Assembly: GCA_903899015.1 (NCBI GenBank) | Contig: CAIUHP010000081.1 | Coordinates: 22,736 to 86,735, forward strand | Direction: 5' to 3' | DNA length: 64,000 nt | Source: an uncultured Armatimonadota bacterium | GTDB lineage: Bacteria > Armatimonadota > Fimbriimonadia > Fimbriimonadales > Fimbriimonadaceae | In this document: positions 55,157 through 63,857 of the stretch, one piece after another | Layout of the letters: every line of letters begins with the position of its first letter | How positions within the stretch are numbered: position 1 is the first letter of the stretch | Position numbers and translations under genes: made by a program | Notes under the pieces: model-generated | What the model was told of the DNA's origin: nothing | Seen by the model: only the letters and a program-made list of their open reading frames with translations | Databases searched by the model: none

Positions 55157-55795
55157 TCACACCAAGGTTAGAATCCTCATATATGCGTCGTACCGTAAAT
55201 GCGATATTGCTCCAGATTGAACGGCGTTTTTCACCCCACATTGAGGCTCATGATGGTGCGTGCAATCGCGAAATCGGCATTCGTTTCTAAATTCCTCGAA
55301 CTCAGGGAAGTACCAGCCAAGATCTTCGGCTGAAATCTCCCAGAGCCCAAAGCTTCGAATGCCAGGAGTATCGATGATTCTCGTTCCGTCGCTAAGCTGG
55401 TGCATCGTGGAAGCAGTCGTCGTGTGGGTGCCGCGACCATATCCATCGCTAACCGATCCGGTCAGAATCCCCAATCCCGAATCAAAGCTGTTCACGAGGG
55501 AGGATTTGCCAACTCCTGAGTGCCCGACAAATGCGCAGGTCTGACCCGAAACCATCTGCCTTAGCTCCTCAATTCCGGTTCCGTCTGCAGTGGAGCAAAG
55601 CACCATCGTCGCAACATCTCGATACGGATCGAGTTTGGAAAGTTCTGACTCCCAGTTGAAATCGTTCAAGAGATCAACCTTGTTGACCGCCAGAATCATT
55701 CTTGCTCCCCCGCGTTGAATCGCAATCATGTACCGATCGATGATGCGAGGATGCAAAGGGGGGGGGGCACGACTGAGACGACCACCACCACGCAA
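55157..55795 (-). pseudogene. rsgA: RsgA GTPase, C-terminal part (frameshifted)
   Basis: Carries the circularly permuted GTPase of RsgA: NKVDLL (G4), then GHSGVGKSSLVN (G1), DTPGI (G3) and the C-terminal zinc motif CRFRDCTHHHEPQC. RsgA is a 30S assembly GTPase. The reading frame joins that of the N-terminal fragment at a run of ten G (plus strand 55758-55767): a run of 8 or 11 would restore one ORF, giving VVSVVPPPLHPRIIDRYM across the join. Either a sequencing error, a real mutation or a length-variable switch. Confidence 0.85.
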
Positions 55796-56301
55796 TCAAC
55801 ATTTGCCGCAATAACGCGTTCTTTATGCTGATTATCGACATCGGGTCGGGATAGAACCGTCGTTCGCGGCTGAACGGATACGATCGCAAAGTCCTCGCCT
55901 CGTCGACCGAAAGCGACCCGATCGCCAATCGCAACGGATAGGTTTCTACCCAGTAAGCATTCGATATCACCTGCGGAAGACCGAACGCGACAGGTCTTGG
56001 CCCCGAGCCAAATCACTTCGCCCTTTCCGCAAATTGGACCGGATGCTTCTTGTGGAGCCTCTTGAAGAAGAAGTTGCAGGACAAAGTCGTCAAGCGATTT
56101 CGATCGCTTGAGCGCTTCGTCCTCCTGAGGCTTGCGTCGCCCCTGTTGAATTTTTCGAAGTACGGACGCCCTCTTGTACAGCTTGAGCCGCTCGTTGGTG
56201 TCCATCGTTGAGAGTTGTTCTTTGAGATAAATCTGTTGTTCTTTTTGCATGACGGAAGGCATTGCGGACAGAGCACGCGCGATCAAGCGCGTGGATGGCA
56301 A
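55726..56301 (-). pseudogene. rsgA: RsgA GTPase, N-terminal part (frameshifted)
   Basis: Contains the OB-fold of RsgA (GKGEVIWLGAKTCRVRS to RVIAANVDCVVVVVSVV), then runs out of frame at the poly-C tract and stops after 11 more residues. The N-terminus has an extra basic helical stretch of 60-90 residues not usual in RsgA; the true start may be the ATG at 56205, 56250 or 56262 rather than the TTG at 56301. It should be read together with the C-terminal part. Confidence 0.8.
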
Positions 56302-56343
56302 CGAAAGGGTGCCTAGCCTGTTATTCCGTCGGGAAATGCGGTC

Positions 56344-56406
56344 TTAAAGACGCGCGAACGAACCACAGGCAGGCATGAGGGCGGGTTCGGATTGTGTGTT
56401 CATCAT
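56344..56406 (-). CDS. possible 20-codon leader ORF before rsgA
   Basis: A GGAGG site (plus strand 56416-56420) lies nine bases before an ATG that opens 20 codons (MMNTQSEPALMP...), ending 42 bases before the earliest rsgA start. It is too short to judge by composition. It may be a leader peptide or chance. Confidence 0.25.
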   Translation of the reverse strand: MMNTQSEPALMPACGSFARL

Positions 56407-56542
56407 TCTCATTGACCTCCTGGTTGGGTGAAGACGCCATCGCGTCGTTGCTAAATTGTACAACATTTCGAAAGAACATGCCAAAACACTCTGAAGTCAC
56501 GACTGAATCTTCCCGCATCTAAGCGCGTCCATCTTTTGAAAC

Positions 56543-57208
56543 ATGTTATTTGTTCCGATTCAGGCTCTGGTTCAAGATCCGGCGGCGGAAGCTAAGCCGG
56601 TAATTCGACGAGTTTTTCGCAAGAAAGAAACGGACCTTTATTCAGTTTCTTTCGACTCCGAAGGACCAGCCGGGAAAGCCCATTACGACTACCAGATTCG
56701 GTTTTTTGCCGAACGGCCCGTACCGGAATCAACCGACACAAAAGTTCAGGCGACCTTCCTCAATTTGAGGGGACATATTGAAGACATGACCATCCCAGGA
56801 CGCAAGATCTTTGGAATGGCCACCTACCAGTTTCCCGAAACCGGATGGCCTCCCGAACTCTCACTCGGAGGCGAACAAGGTCCATTTCTCGCGCCGTTGC
56901 TGAGTTGGTATTTGCCTTTGAATGCGGTCGCGGTAGGCAGCGAATTCCGCGTCCCAGATCGAATTATCAACGAAAACATCCATATAAACGGTTCAGGTGT
57001 CCTGGCCGCTATGGATAAATCTAAGGCAACTATCAAACTTGTATTGGGTTTCTACTTGAAAAATAATACGGACGGAAGTGTGAAGGATGCCAAATCCGCC
57101 TTCGTGTCGACCGCCGTTTTCGACGTGAAATCGGGTGCCCTCCTCAAAGCAGAAGGAACACTCAACGGGTTTGGAGGAACGATGTCCTTTCACCTGAAAA
57201 AGGACTAG
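56543..57208 (+). CDS. hypothetical protein
   Basis: 221 residues. The short apolar N-terminus (MLFVPIQALVQ) may be a weak signal. The body is beta-rich (YDYQIRFFAERPVPESTDTKVQATFLNLRG, AVFDVKSGALLKAEGTLNGFGG), typical of secreted beta-sandwich or lipocalin-like proteins. No family recognised. It is monocistronic as far as can be seen. Confidence 0.6.
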   Translation: MLFVPIQALVQDPAAEAKPVIRRVFRKKETDLYSVSFDSEGPAGKAHYDYQIRFFAERPVPESTDTKVQATFLNLRGHIEDMTIPGRKIFGMATYQFPETGWPPELSLGGEQGPFLAPLLSWYLPLNAVAVGSEFRVPDRIINENIHINGSGVLAAMDKSKATIKLVLGFYLKNNTDGSVKDAKSAFVSTAVFDVKSGALLKAEGTLNGFGGTMSFHLKKD

Positions 57209-57327
57209 CACCAACCCAAAATCGTACGATCCAGCGCCTTTCTCACTCTGATATTCAGATCACCAAAAACCTCGAATAGTAACTTAAAATCGGGCGAGCG
57301 ACTCAAGTTTCGCGCGTTTCGGTTGCC

Positions 57328-57356
57328 TTGCGTCTTGTACTCGACTCGGTTACACT
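57328..57356 (+). promoter_or_regulatory. promoter of the sigma-like / CHAT operon
   Basis: TTGCGT (57328-57333) and TACACT (57351-57356) with a 17-base spacer. The GTG start codon of the first gene is 7 bases after the -10, so the mRNA probably begins at the start codon. Confidence 0.5.
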
Positions 57357-57363
57357 TTGATAC

Positions 57364-58488
57364 GTGGATCACTCTCAGGAGCCCTTCAAATACGCTCTTG
57401 AACAATTCTCCCATGCCGACGACGAAGTTCGGTCCGTTGGCTTTTCCGCTTTGGTTGCCCGAAGCCGCAAGTACCTAAATGCACGACTTTCGCGCAGTGG
57501 CCTAAGCGATGCAGACCAAGAAGATCTCCTTCAGGAAATCTTTCACCGAGTGTGGCGAGCACGTGAGAACCGCACCTTCGCAACCGAGGGAAGCTGGTGG
57601 CGTTGGATCAACACGATCACTCGGAATTGCATCATCGATCACCTTCGAACTCGTACCGGTAGCACCTGGCTCGACGAGGTTGACTTTAGCGAGATCCCCG
57701 ATGATGAAGTCGACCAAGTAGACGAACTTCTCGAAGTGATGGAACAGAGGCGGGAACTCTATCGCCTAGCCGATGAGGCTTTTCTCGACGTTCCAACTGA
57801 ACTCACCGACCGTGAACTTGACCGAATGGTCATGGCGGTGAAGCTCCTCGTTCTCGACAAAGTCCCATGGTACGAAGTCTGCCGTATTATGAACGGGGGC
57901 TCCAGTGAAGATCGACAAGTGACTCGTTACGACCTCGACCACTGGAGTTCGATTCCGTTCATCGTACGCATCCTCGCTTTTGGAGAGCTGCATTGGGAAA
58001 ACGAGCGCCTGTTTATCTATGTGGCAACCGGGCAAGACGAAGGATTGACGGTTCGAGATGGGCTTACGTGGGATCCCGATGAAGTGCTTGCCATTCAGAT
58101 GAGGATCCAGCGCACCATGCTCATTGACCAAATCTCCCAAAGGATGAGCGATAGATTTACAAAATCAGAATTATCTGCCCTTTTTGATAGATGCGCCGAA
58201 CGTTTCCCGTTTATTGAAATTGTGAGACGTTTGAACCGTGATTTTGACAGGCAAAAATCAGCTGAAGAGCAGTTGAGCTCGCCCGGACTTTGGCGACGAC
58301 TGATTTTTCAATATCATGCTCAAAATGAATTAACTCATCGCGATATCTACGATCGAACTCAGCCCGCGGCTCGGGAAACGGGATACGAAATCACCATGGG
58401 GATGCTGAACGTGGGCCTTAGCAATGGTCGTCTCTTTAAGAAGCTTTCCGACCAATTAGAACGGCGAGGGAACTCCCATGCCTGCTAG
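57364..58488 (+). CDS. sigma-70-region-2 protein with atypical C-terminus
   Basis: 374 residues from a GTG start. Residues 25-97 match sigma-70 region 2 of ECF-type factors: DADQEDLLQEIFHRVWRAREN, then EGSWWRWINTITRNCIIDHLRTR (-10 recognition part). The other 270 residues do not contain a standard region 4. Instead there is an acidic linker (SEIPDDEVDQVDELLEVMEQ), a helical region and a C-terminus (ELTHRDIYDRTQPAARETGYEITMGMLNVGLSNGRLFKKL) that could hold another DNA-binding fold. It overlaps the next gene by 11 bases. Likely a transcription regulator controlled by its partners. Confidence 0.75.
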   Translation: MDHSQEPFKYALEQFSHADDEVRSVGFSALVARSRKYLNARLSRSGLSDADQEDLLQEIFHRVWRARENRTFATEGSWWRWINTITRNCIIDHLRTRTGSTWLDEVDFSEIPDDEVDQVDELLEVMEQRRELYRLADEAFLDVPTELTDRELDRMVMAVKLLVLDKVPWYEVCRIMNGGSSEDRQVTRYDLDHWSSIPFIVRILAFGELHWENERLFIYVATGQDEGLTVRDGLTWDPDEVLAIQMRIQRTMLIDQISQRMSDRFTKSELSALFDRCAERFPFIEIVRRLNRDFDRQKSAEEQLSSPGLWRRLIFQYHAQNELTHRDIYDRTQPAARETGYEITMGMLNVGLSNGRLFKKLSDQLERRGNSHAC

Positions 58489-59608
58489 AAGCGATCGAGA
58501 GGAGTTCAGTCCCGCCGCGACGCAATTGCTTGACGGGGTGTTGGCTTCGATTCCCAAATTGAGTCAGGCATCCGATGTCAATGAGCAACTACTCGTGGGA
58601 TATCTTGCCGGCTCGCTCAGTCCCGAAGATGCCGCTCATGTCGAGTCACTGGCTGCCAACAATGCAGGAATCAGAAGGAACCTGGCTCAACTCATCTCAA
58701 CGATCGAGTCCTATAAGCGAGTGACTTATAACGAATTAGTCGAAGCAGCTAAAGCTACGGATTCACCGGTCAGAAACGAGTGGCTCAAGGTCGTTGGGAA
58801 TCATATCGAAGTCATCACGCGAAGCTTGCGAGGCATTCCTCCGACCCGTTGGACCTCACTCGAGACAATGTCACAGGATGGGCCTGAGGGCCTCACGGCT
58901 TTTAAAGCCGTTTGGAGAGCCTTATTCGTTTCACCACCTCAAGGAACAAGCGCAGAAGGGCTTTTGCGCTTGGGTTTTGGCTATCGAAGGAGCCGATCCG
59001 ACTTGGACGAAACATCGCTGCCATCCGATCAAATGCGGTCGTTTGACCAAGTCGATCAAGGAGCGGTGACCCTATGCACCGGTGAAGTTCTGGAATCCGG
59101 AGATCTAGTCGTGGATGCAACTGTGGAAGGTTCGGAAGATGCAACGACGGTATACATCTCTTACACGAAAAACAGCCGCACCCTCGCACTTGCCGAAGCC
59201 GAAATCATTGACGGGAAAGCCAGGGTGGAATTACTGGGCTTCGGAACCTTCATGAGTTTGCCAGTCGGACCGCTACAGGTCGATGCCATTTCTGCTCAAA
59301 TGGGGGGATGGCCCGAACGTAGTGAGGTGGGCCAAATCATCATCGATAGCGGGCCTCGTCGAACCCCCAATCTTGGACTCCCGATTGTTCGAAATGGAGA
59401 ACTCGAGATCACGGGATACTTCGAAGAAGTGAAGGCAGGGGCAAAATGGGAATTATCCTTAGCAGTTTCTCCAAATAGCTGGCAGGTGCTCTCCAGATTT
59501 GATATAAAGAGAGTAACCGAAAGGCCCCAAGTAATTACGGCAACGTTGCCGCCGACTGCAATGGACGGCCCTTTCGGAGGCGCTCTCCTCCTCAAAAGAC
59601 TTGGATGA
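58478..59608 (+). CDS. partner protein with anti-sigma-like N-terminus
   Basis: 376 residues. The N-terminal part (VGYLAGSLSPEDAAHVESLAANNAGIRRNLAQL, about 45-80) resembles the helix of anti-sigma factors that follow ECF sigma genes, without zinc ligands. A middle helical region and a beta-rich C-terminal half (about 185-376) follow, with immunoglobulin-like rhythm. No transmembrane segment is seen, so the protein would be cytosolic. It starts inside the sigma-like gene and ends 34 bases before the CHAT gene. It may hold the sigma-like protein inactive (inference). Confidence 0.65.
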   Translation: MPARSDREEFSPAATQLLDGVLASIPKLSQASDVNEQLLVGYLAGSLSPEDAAHVESLAANNAGIRRNLAQLISTIESYKRVTYNELVEAAKATDSPVRNEWLKVVGNHIEVITRSLRGIPPTRWTSLETMSQDGPEGLTAFKAVWRALFVSPPQGTSAEGLLRLGFGYRRSRSDLDETSLPSDQMRSFDQVDQGAVTLCTGEVLESGDLVVDATVEGSEDATTVYISYTKNSRTLALAEAEIIDGKARVELLGFGTFMSLPVGPLQVDAISAQMGGWPERSEVGQIIIDSGPRRTPNLGLPIVRNGELEITGYFEEVKAGAKWELSLAVSPNSWQVLSRFDIKRVTERPQVITATLPPTAMDGPFGGALLLKRLG

Positions 59609-59642
59609 ACCCAGGAACTAGGCCGGGGCGCCATGGTCAAAC

Positions 59643-61436
59643 ATGGATTCAAAGCGCTTCGGTCAACACCACCCTGACGAATTCCGTTTGACGCTTGAGC
59701 GGCTAGGCAACGACTTCATTGCCAAGCTTGCCCCCTTCAACCAGACCCTTGAAGCGATCCATCACTGCTCGCCTAACCCGGATTGGCGAGAGCTTCAGCG
59801 GAAGCTAGAAAAATTCCAAAACCCAACCGTCGATTCCGCACGAGATTTCGCGGAACTCGGCAAAGAACTCGGTCGCCTAGCCTTTCCGTCATCGATCATG
59901 GAAGCGCTCGGACCGAGCATTCGAAATCACGGCGTCAGAATCTGGATCGAACCGGATGCTTCGCTTCGATCCTTTCCATGGGAAGCGGTCTGGATCGATG
60001 CGGGCGCACAAAATATTCAGGGCCATCTTTGCCTCCATCCCGGCGTCCACCTCATTCGTTGGGCACAAACCCAAGCCACGCCAAAGCAAACGAAAGCGAC
60101 GAGCCTCCGAGTTCTCATCGCGTGGGCGAATCCATCGTCTCGCGAGTATCCCAAACTTCCGGGCCTCGATCTCGAGGTTCAAAGCGTCAAGAAAGCTCTT
60201 GCGGCTCCTGAGTGTCGCGCACTCGATGTTCTGGAACTCCCTTACGCTACGCCCGCAGCGTTGCTTCGCAGCCTGGAGGAATTTCAGCCGACGATTCTGC
60301 ATTTCTTAGGTCACGGAGACGTTAAGCCAACCGGATGCGTCATCGCTCTGGAAGGCGCACAACGAGGTGAAGTTGCCCTTGTCTATGGCGATGAACTTGT
60401 CCGATGGATTCAGTCTTCGCCGGTTCAACTCGCATTCCTGTCTGGCTGCAACACTGGAACCGCATGGATGGGGCAATCAATCTCCGAATCGGGTGGTTGT
60501 AGCTTCGTCGGGATGCAAGCACCCATCGACGATCAAACCGCGGGCCTCTTTGCGCGCGCCTTCTACAGCACCCTCGCCGAAGGTCAATCCATCGAAGCGG
60601 CCATGCACCAAGGACGGAGCGCCATTCGTGGCATTCGGAATGAGTGGGCCGTTCCGGTCCTTTACCAATCGACCGCCGTCGATGCTCTGTTGATGCTCAT
60701 AGAGGATGAGGACCAGAGAGCCGCGTCCCAGCCGGAACATAACATCTCAACTGACGATCGACCGTTCGTCGGCCGCGTCAACGAGCGAAAAGAACTCTGC
60801 GACCGAATCTTAACCAAGAATCAACGGCTGATCACCATCACCGGCATGGGAGGAATGGGGAAGACACGCCTCTCAAAGCAAGTGGCTTTAGACGTGTTAC
60901 CTCACTTCCCAGATGGCGTGTGGATGGTTGAGTGCGACTCGTTGGAAAGCGAATCGGACCTGATCGGTGCCATTGGAACATCACTCGGAACGCCTGCAAG
61001 TGGCCGAGACCCGATCGATACCATTTGTCAGAACATCGCCGACCGAAAAACGCTTCTTTACCTAGACTGCTTCGAAACGTTGGTTCCGCTGGCGAATTGC
61101 CTAGAAAGGCTCATCCGGGGGACCTCAAATCTGACTTTGCTGGTCTCAAGCCGCATTGTGCTTAGCGTCGCGTCTGAGTTTGAGTACTCGCTCGACCCAA
61201 TGGTGGTCGCCAAAAAGCCGAGCCAAATAACTGACTCCGTGGCGCTGTTCGTGGAAGCGGCCGGTCATTCCATCACTGACTTCAAGGTCGATGCCAAAAA
61301 TCGAGCCGTCGTACGGGACCTGTGCGAAGTGCTGGAAGGAGTCCCTCTCGCGCTGATCCTTGCTGCGGGACGTCTGAGGCACTTGAGCCTGGAGGAAATT
61401 CTCACTCAGGTTCAAGCACACCCACTCGACATCTGA
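59643..61436 (+). CDS. CHAT protease - STAND ATPase (first segment, ends at in-frame TGA)
   Basis: 597 residues. 95-350: a CHAT domain (caspase-like cysteine protease fold) with His224 in LHFLGHGD and Cys269 in FLSGCNTGT, both catalytic residues present. 375-595: a STAND/NB-ARC ATPase with Walker A GMGGMGKTRL (401-410), LLYLDCFE and LVSSR. The ORF ends in TGA at 61434-61436, but the same frame continues through the winged-helix part of the STAND module and TPR repeats to 62777. Third gene of the operon. Confidence 0.85.
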   Translation: MDSKRFGQHHPDEFRLTLERLGNDFIAKLAPFNQTLEAIHHCSPNPDWRELQRKLEKFQNPTVDSARDFAELGKELGRLAFPSSIMEALGPSIRNHGVRIWIEPDASLRSFPWEAVWIDAGAQNIQGHLCLHPGVHLIRWAQTQATPKQTKATSLRVLIAWANPSSREYPKLPGLDLEVQSVKKALAAPECRALDVLELPYATPAALLRSLEEFQPTILHFLGHGDVKPTGCVIALEGAQRGEVALVYGDELVRWIQSSPVQLAFLSGCNTGTAWMGQSISESGGCSFVGMQAPIDDQTAGLFARAFYSTLAEGQSIEAAMHQGRSAIRGIRNEWAVPVLYQSTAVDALLMLIEDEDQRAASQPEHNISTDDRPFVGRVNERKELCDRILTKNQRLITITGMGGMGKTRLSKQVALDVLPHFPDGVWMVECDSLESESDLIGAIGTSLGTPASGRDPIDTICQNIADRKTLLYLDCFETLVPLANCLERLIRGTSNLTLLVSSRIVLSVASEFEYSLDPMVVAKKPSQITDSVALFVEAAGHSITDFKVDAKNRAVVRDLCEVLEGVPLALILAAGRLRHLSLEEILTQVQAHPLDI

Positions 61437-61754
61437 AAGCGAAAGGGAAGTGTCAAAGATCGTCACGCGAACATGCAGCGAGTGGTGGACGATTCCTTCC
61501 GACTGTTACAGGATGAAGAGAAAGATTTCATCGATCGTCTCAGCATTTTCATCGGCGTTTTTACCGCCGACGACGCTGCCGAGGTACTAGGCGATTCGAT
61601 TGGCTCGATGCTTGACAACCTCTCGATGCTGAAAGACAACTCCCTTGTCCAAATTCAGCGGAAGGAAGGCCGAACCCATTACAAGCTACTCGATACGGTT
61701 CGCGAATACATCAACCGATTGCCTCGCAACGAAGAAGTTCTCGCCAATCGCTGA
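61437..61754 (+). pseudogene. CHAT-STAND gene, middle segment between two in-frame TGA codons
   Basis: In the same frame as the segment before it. The sequence NMQRVVDDSFRLLQDEEKDFIDRLSIFIGVFTADDAAEVLG is the winged-helix part that follows NB-ARC in STAND proteins, and KEGRTHYKLLDTVREYINR is its usual end. It closes with TGA at 61752-61754. There is no ribosome site before the only ATG (61473), so separate translation is unlikely. Either a decayed gene or read-through of UGA. Confidence 0.7.
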
Positions 61755-62777
61755 GAATGCCAGCTGCGCCACGCATCGCTTTACTGCCGTTTGGCGGAAC
61801 AAATCGATGCGATTTACACCGAAGGTCGCTGGCTGGAAGCAACCAGCATGCTCTGGGAAAACCTGGGAAATATCCGCTCCGCAACGAACTTCTGTGTTCA
61901 AGAAGAACTGAATGCCGAGGTTGCGAGGTTCAGCTACGCGCTTCTACCGCTCTACTTCGATTCGTCGTACTACGCTGACTTTGAAAAACTCTGCGAACCT
62001 GCCTACCGAGTCGCTCACCTGCTAGACGATTACAAATTGAAACGGCGCGTCTATGGGCTGGACGGCGCGCGCGCAGCGATTATCAAAGACAAACCTCGCT
62101 GCATTGAAATTTGGAACAAGCGAATCAAAATCTGCCAAGCGGCTGGTGATATCGAAGGAGTGGCCGACACCTTAATTGATCTTTCTTGGGAGTATGCCGA
62201 GCTTGGTCAACTCGACGTCGCGAAAGACCATCTCGATCGGGGACTGGAGCTTGCTCGCTCCATTCAAAACCAAAATCTTGCCGCAACATGTCTTGTTCAA
62301 ATTGCCAGGCAAGCGTTTGAACGCGGTGAAACGGAAGTGGGCCTCGAGACGCTTCGCCAAGCAGAAGCAGAAATCGATTACGCGACCGGAAAGCAGCTCA
62401 TCCCCTTTGTTCTGCAATATTCGGCCCTACTCTATCAACAATATGGGTTCGATGAGGACGCCTGGAGATTTGCCCAGTCACTTCTCGCGATGACGTTGGA
62501 GGGACATCGCTATCAACAGGTGAGTTGGAGCCTCGCTTGCTTGGGAGAATTGAGCGAGAAAGCTGAGAACTTCGAGTTCGCCGCATTTTGCCTTTTGACC
62601 GCAACGAAGCTTAATCGGGAATTCACGACTAAATACGAACCCCGGGTGAGAACGGGAACCGCTCGCCTGCAAAAATCTCACCCCGAAATCATGACTCGAC
62701 TGATTGCCGAGCATCGGAAGACCCCTTGGCTTAGCATGGTCAAAACGATTTTGAAGGAGTCCTCTAGTCGGACATGA
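61755..62777 (+). pseudogene. CHAT-STAND gene, C-terminal TPR segment
   Basis: Same frame again. RHASLYCRLAEQIDAIYTEGRWLEA continues the STAND protein as in related regulators (RH-x-x-Y-x-LAE), followed by about six TPR-like helical repeats (ADTLIDLSWEYAELGQLDVAKDHLDRGLELA, among others) up to 62777. No start codon with an SD is seen; TTG at 61791 is the first possible one. The coding pattern shows no further lesion across 340 codons. Confidence 0.7.
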
Positions 62778-62829
62778 TTGGGTACCTCGGGCCAAGAAAC
62801 TAACTTGACCCGAAGCATTGCCGTTGGCT

Positions 62830-63543
62830 CTAACCGCCGACCGGAGTCAGGCATGTGTAAATCTTGATCTGCGTTTGGCTCACGTTGACGTTGCCGTCTC
62901 CATCCCATCCACCCGAATTGACGATGCAGGTGATGGGAGGAGGATCATCTTGAATCCGATCTTCATCACCTTCTGAATCCATCGCTGTAAATCCCTGATA
63001 AATCAGTTGATGAGGATCGGTCGGATGAAGCTGAAACGAGACCTTGTCGCTGCCAACTGCTTCCTGTCCATTTACCGTCTGGGACAGCGCATTCAACTCG
63101 CTAAAGTGGTCGTTCGGAGCGATGAGGGTGCGAACGATTGAGCTTGCCACTTGGGCCGGAGTTCGACCAGCCAGCTGAAGGTGCGAGTAATAAGCTTCGC
63201 CGTGATTCATGATTTCATGAACCTCGTCGGGAGGAAGAATGGAGTCTTCACCTGGTTCCATTTGCAAGTTGTCCACGTATTTCACCGTCAGAAGGGACGT
63301 TTGGTTGATTCCCTGAACCAAGACTTCAGGCCCATCGGGTTTGGCTGCGAACTTCTGGAAGACGACTACAAACGGCTGAACCAGCACTCCCGGTTGCCCG
63401 TTGATGACGACGTGGTTATGTACAAATTGGGCCGGATTGGTGAGAATCGACTGCAAACCTGGCAAGTCCGTCTGGACGACCCACAAGTCGTCGTCCGCAG
63501 CTAAAGCGATGATATTGATGTTAGGAGTATCTGAAGATGGCAT
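62830..63543 (-). CDS. hypothetical protein
   Basis: 237 residues from the ATG at 63543 with GAGG nine bases upstream; an in-frame GTG at 63558 is less likely. No signal peptide or membrane helix. Segments such as DLWVVQTDLPGLQSIL, GVLVQPFVVVFQKFA and EVHEIMNHGEAYYSHLQLAGRTP have no known family. It converges with the CHAT-STAND gene, with a weak inverted repeat between them (CGGG-CAAG/CTTG-CCCG near 62790). Confidence 0.6.
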   Translation of the reverse strand: MPSSDTPNINIIALAADDDLWVVQTDLPGLQSILTNPAQFVHNHVVINGQPGVLVQPFVVVFQKFAAKPDGPEVLVQGINQTSLLTVKYVDNLQMEPGEDSILPPDEVHEIMNHGEAYYSHLQLAGRTPAQVASSIVRTLIAPNDHFSELNALSQTVNGQEAVGSDKVSFQLHPTDPHQLIYQGFTAMDSEGDEDRIQDDPPPITCIVNSGGWDGDGNVNVSQTQIKIYTCLTPVGG

Positions 63544-63857
63544 GGAAGAGAACCTCACCTCGTGCCATTTACTGGAACGAGTATTTCACTTAAACGAGAC
63601 GATTGCGAACGATCTAACGATAACGCTTCCCCTCAATAGAAAATTTCCCAAAAACTTTCTATATCTGCGATAACATAAATTCCGAGGATCGGTTAAACGC
63701 AAGGAATTGGATTTTCGTTCAGGTTTTTGACTCGATTTTAATCGTATCTGAAAACCATCTCAACTTTCTCCAAACCATCGAACCTTTGCCGACTTGCAAC
63801 CAGCACCCAAACCTTCGGACCAATGCCGATGGCCTCCCTCCCTCGTTAACATAAGCC
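63544..63857. other. intergenic region upstream of the last hypothetical gene
   Basis: AT-rich in its left half (63590-63740), as expected for a promoter region of the leftward gene. No gene or recognisable RNA is seen. It runs into the palindromic repeat at its right end. Confidence 0.5.

Noticed and set aside
61434..61436. TGA read as selenocysteine
   Set aside because: No convincing SECIS-like hairpin follows at the needed distance, and a STAND protein has no use for selenocysteine at this place.
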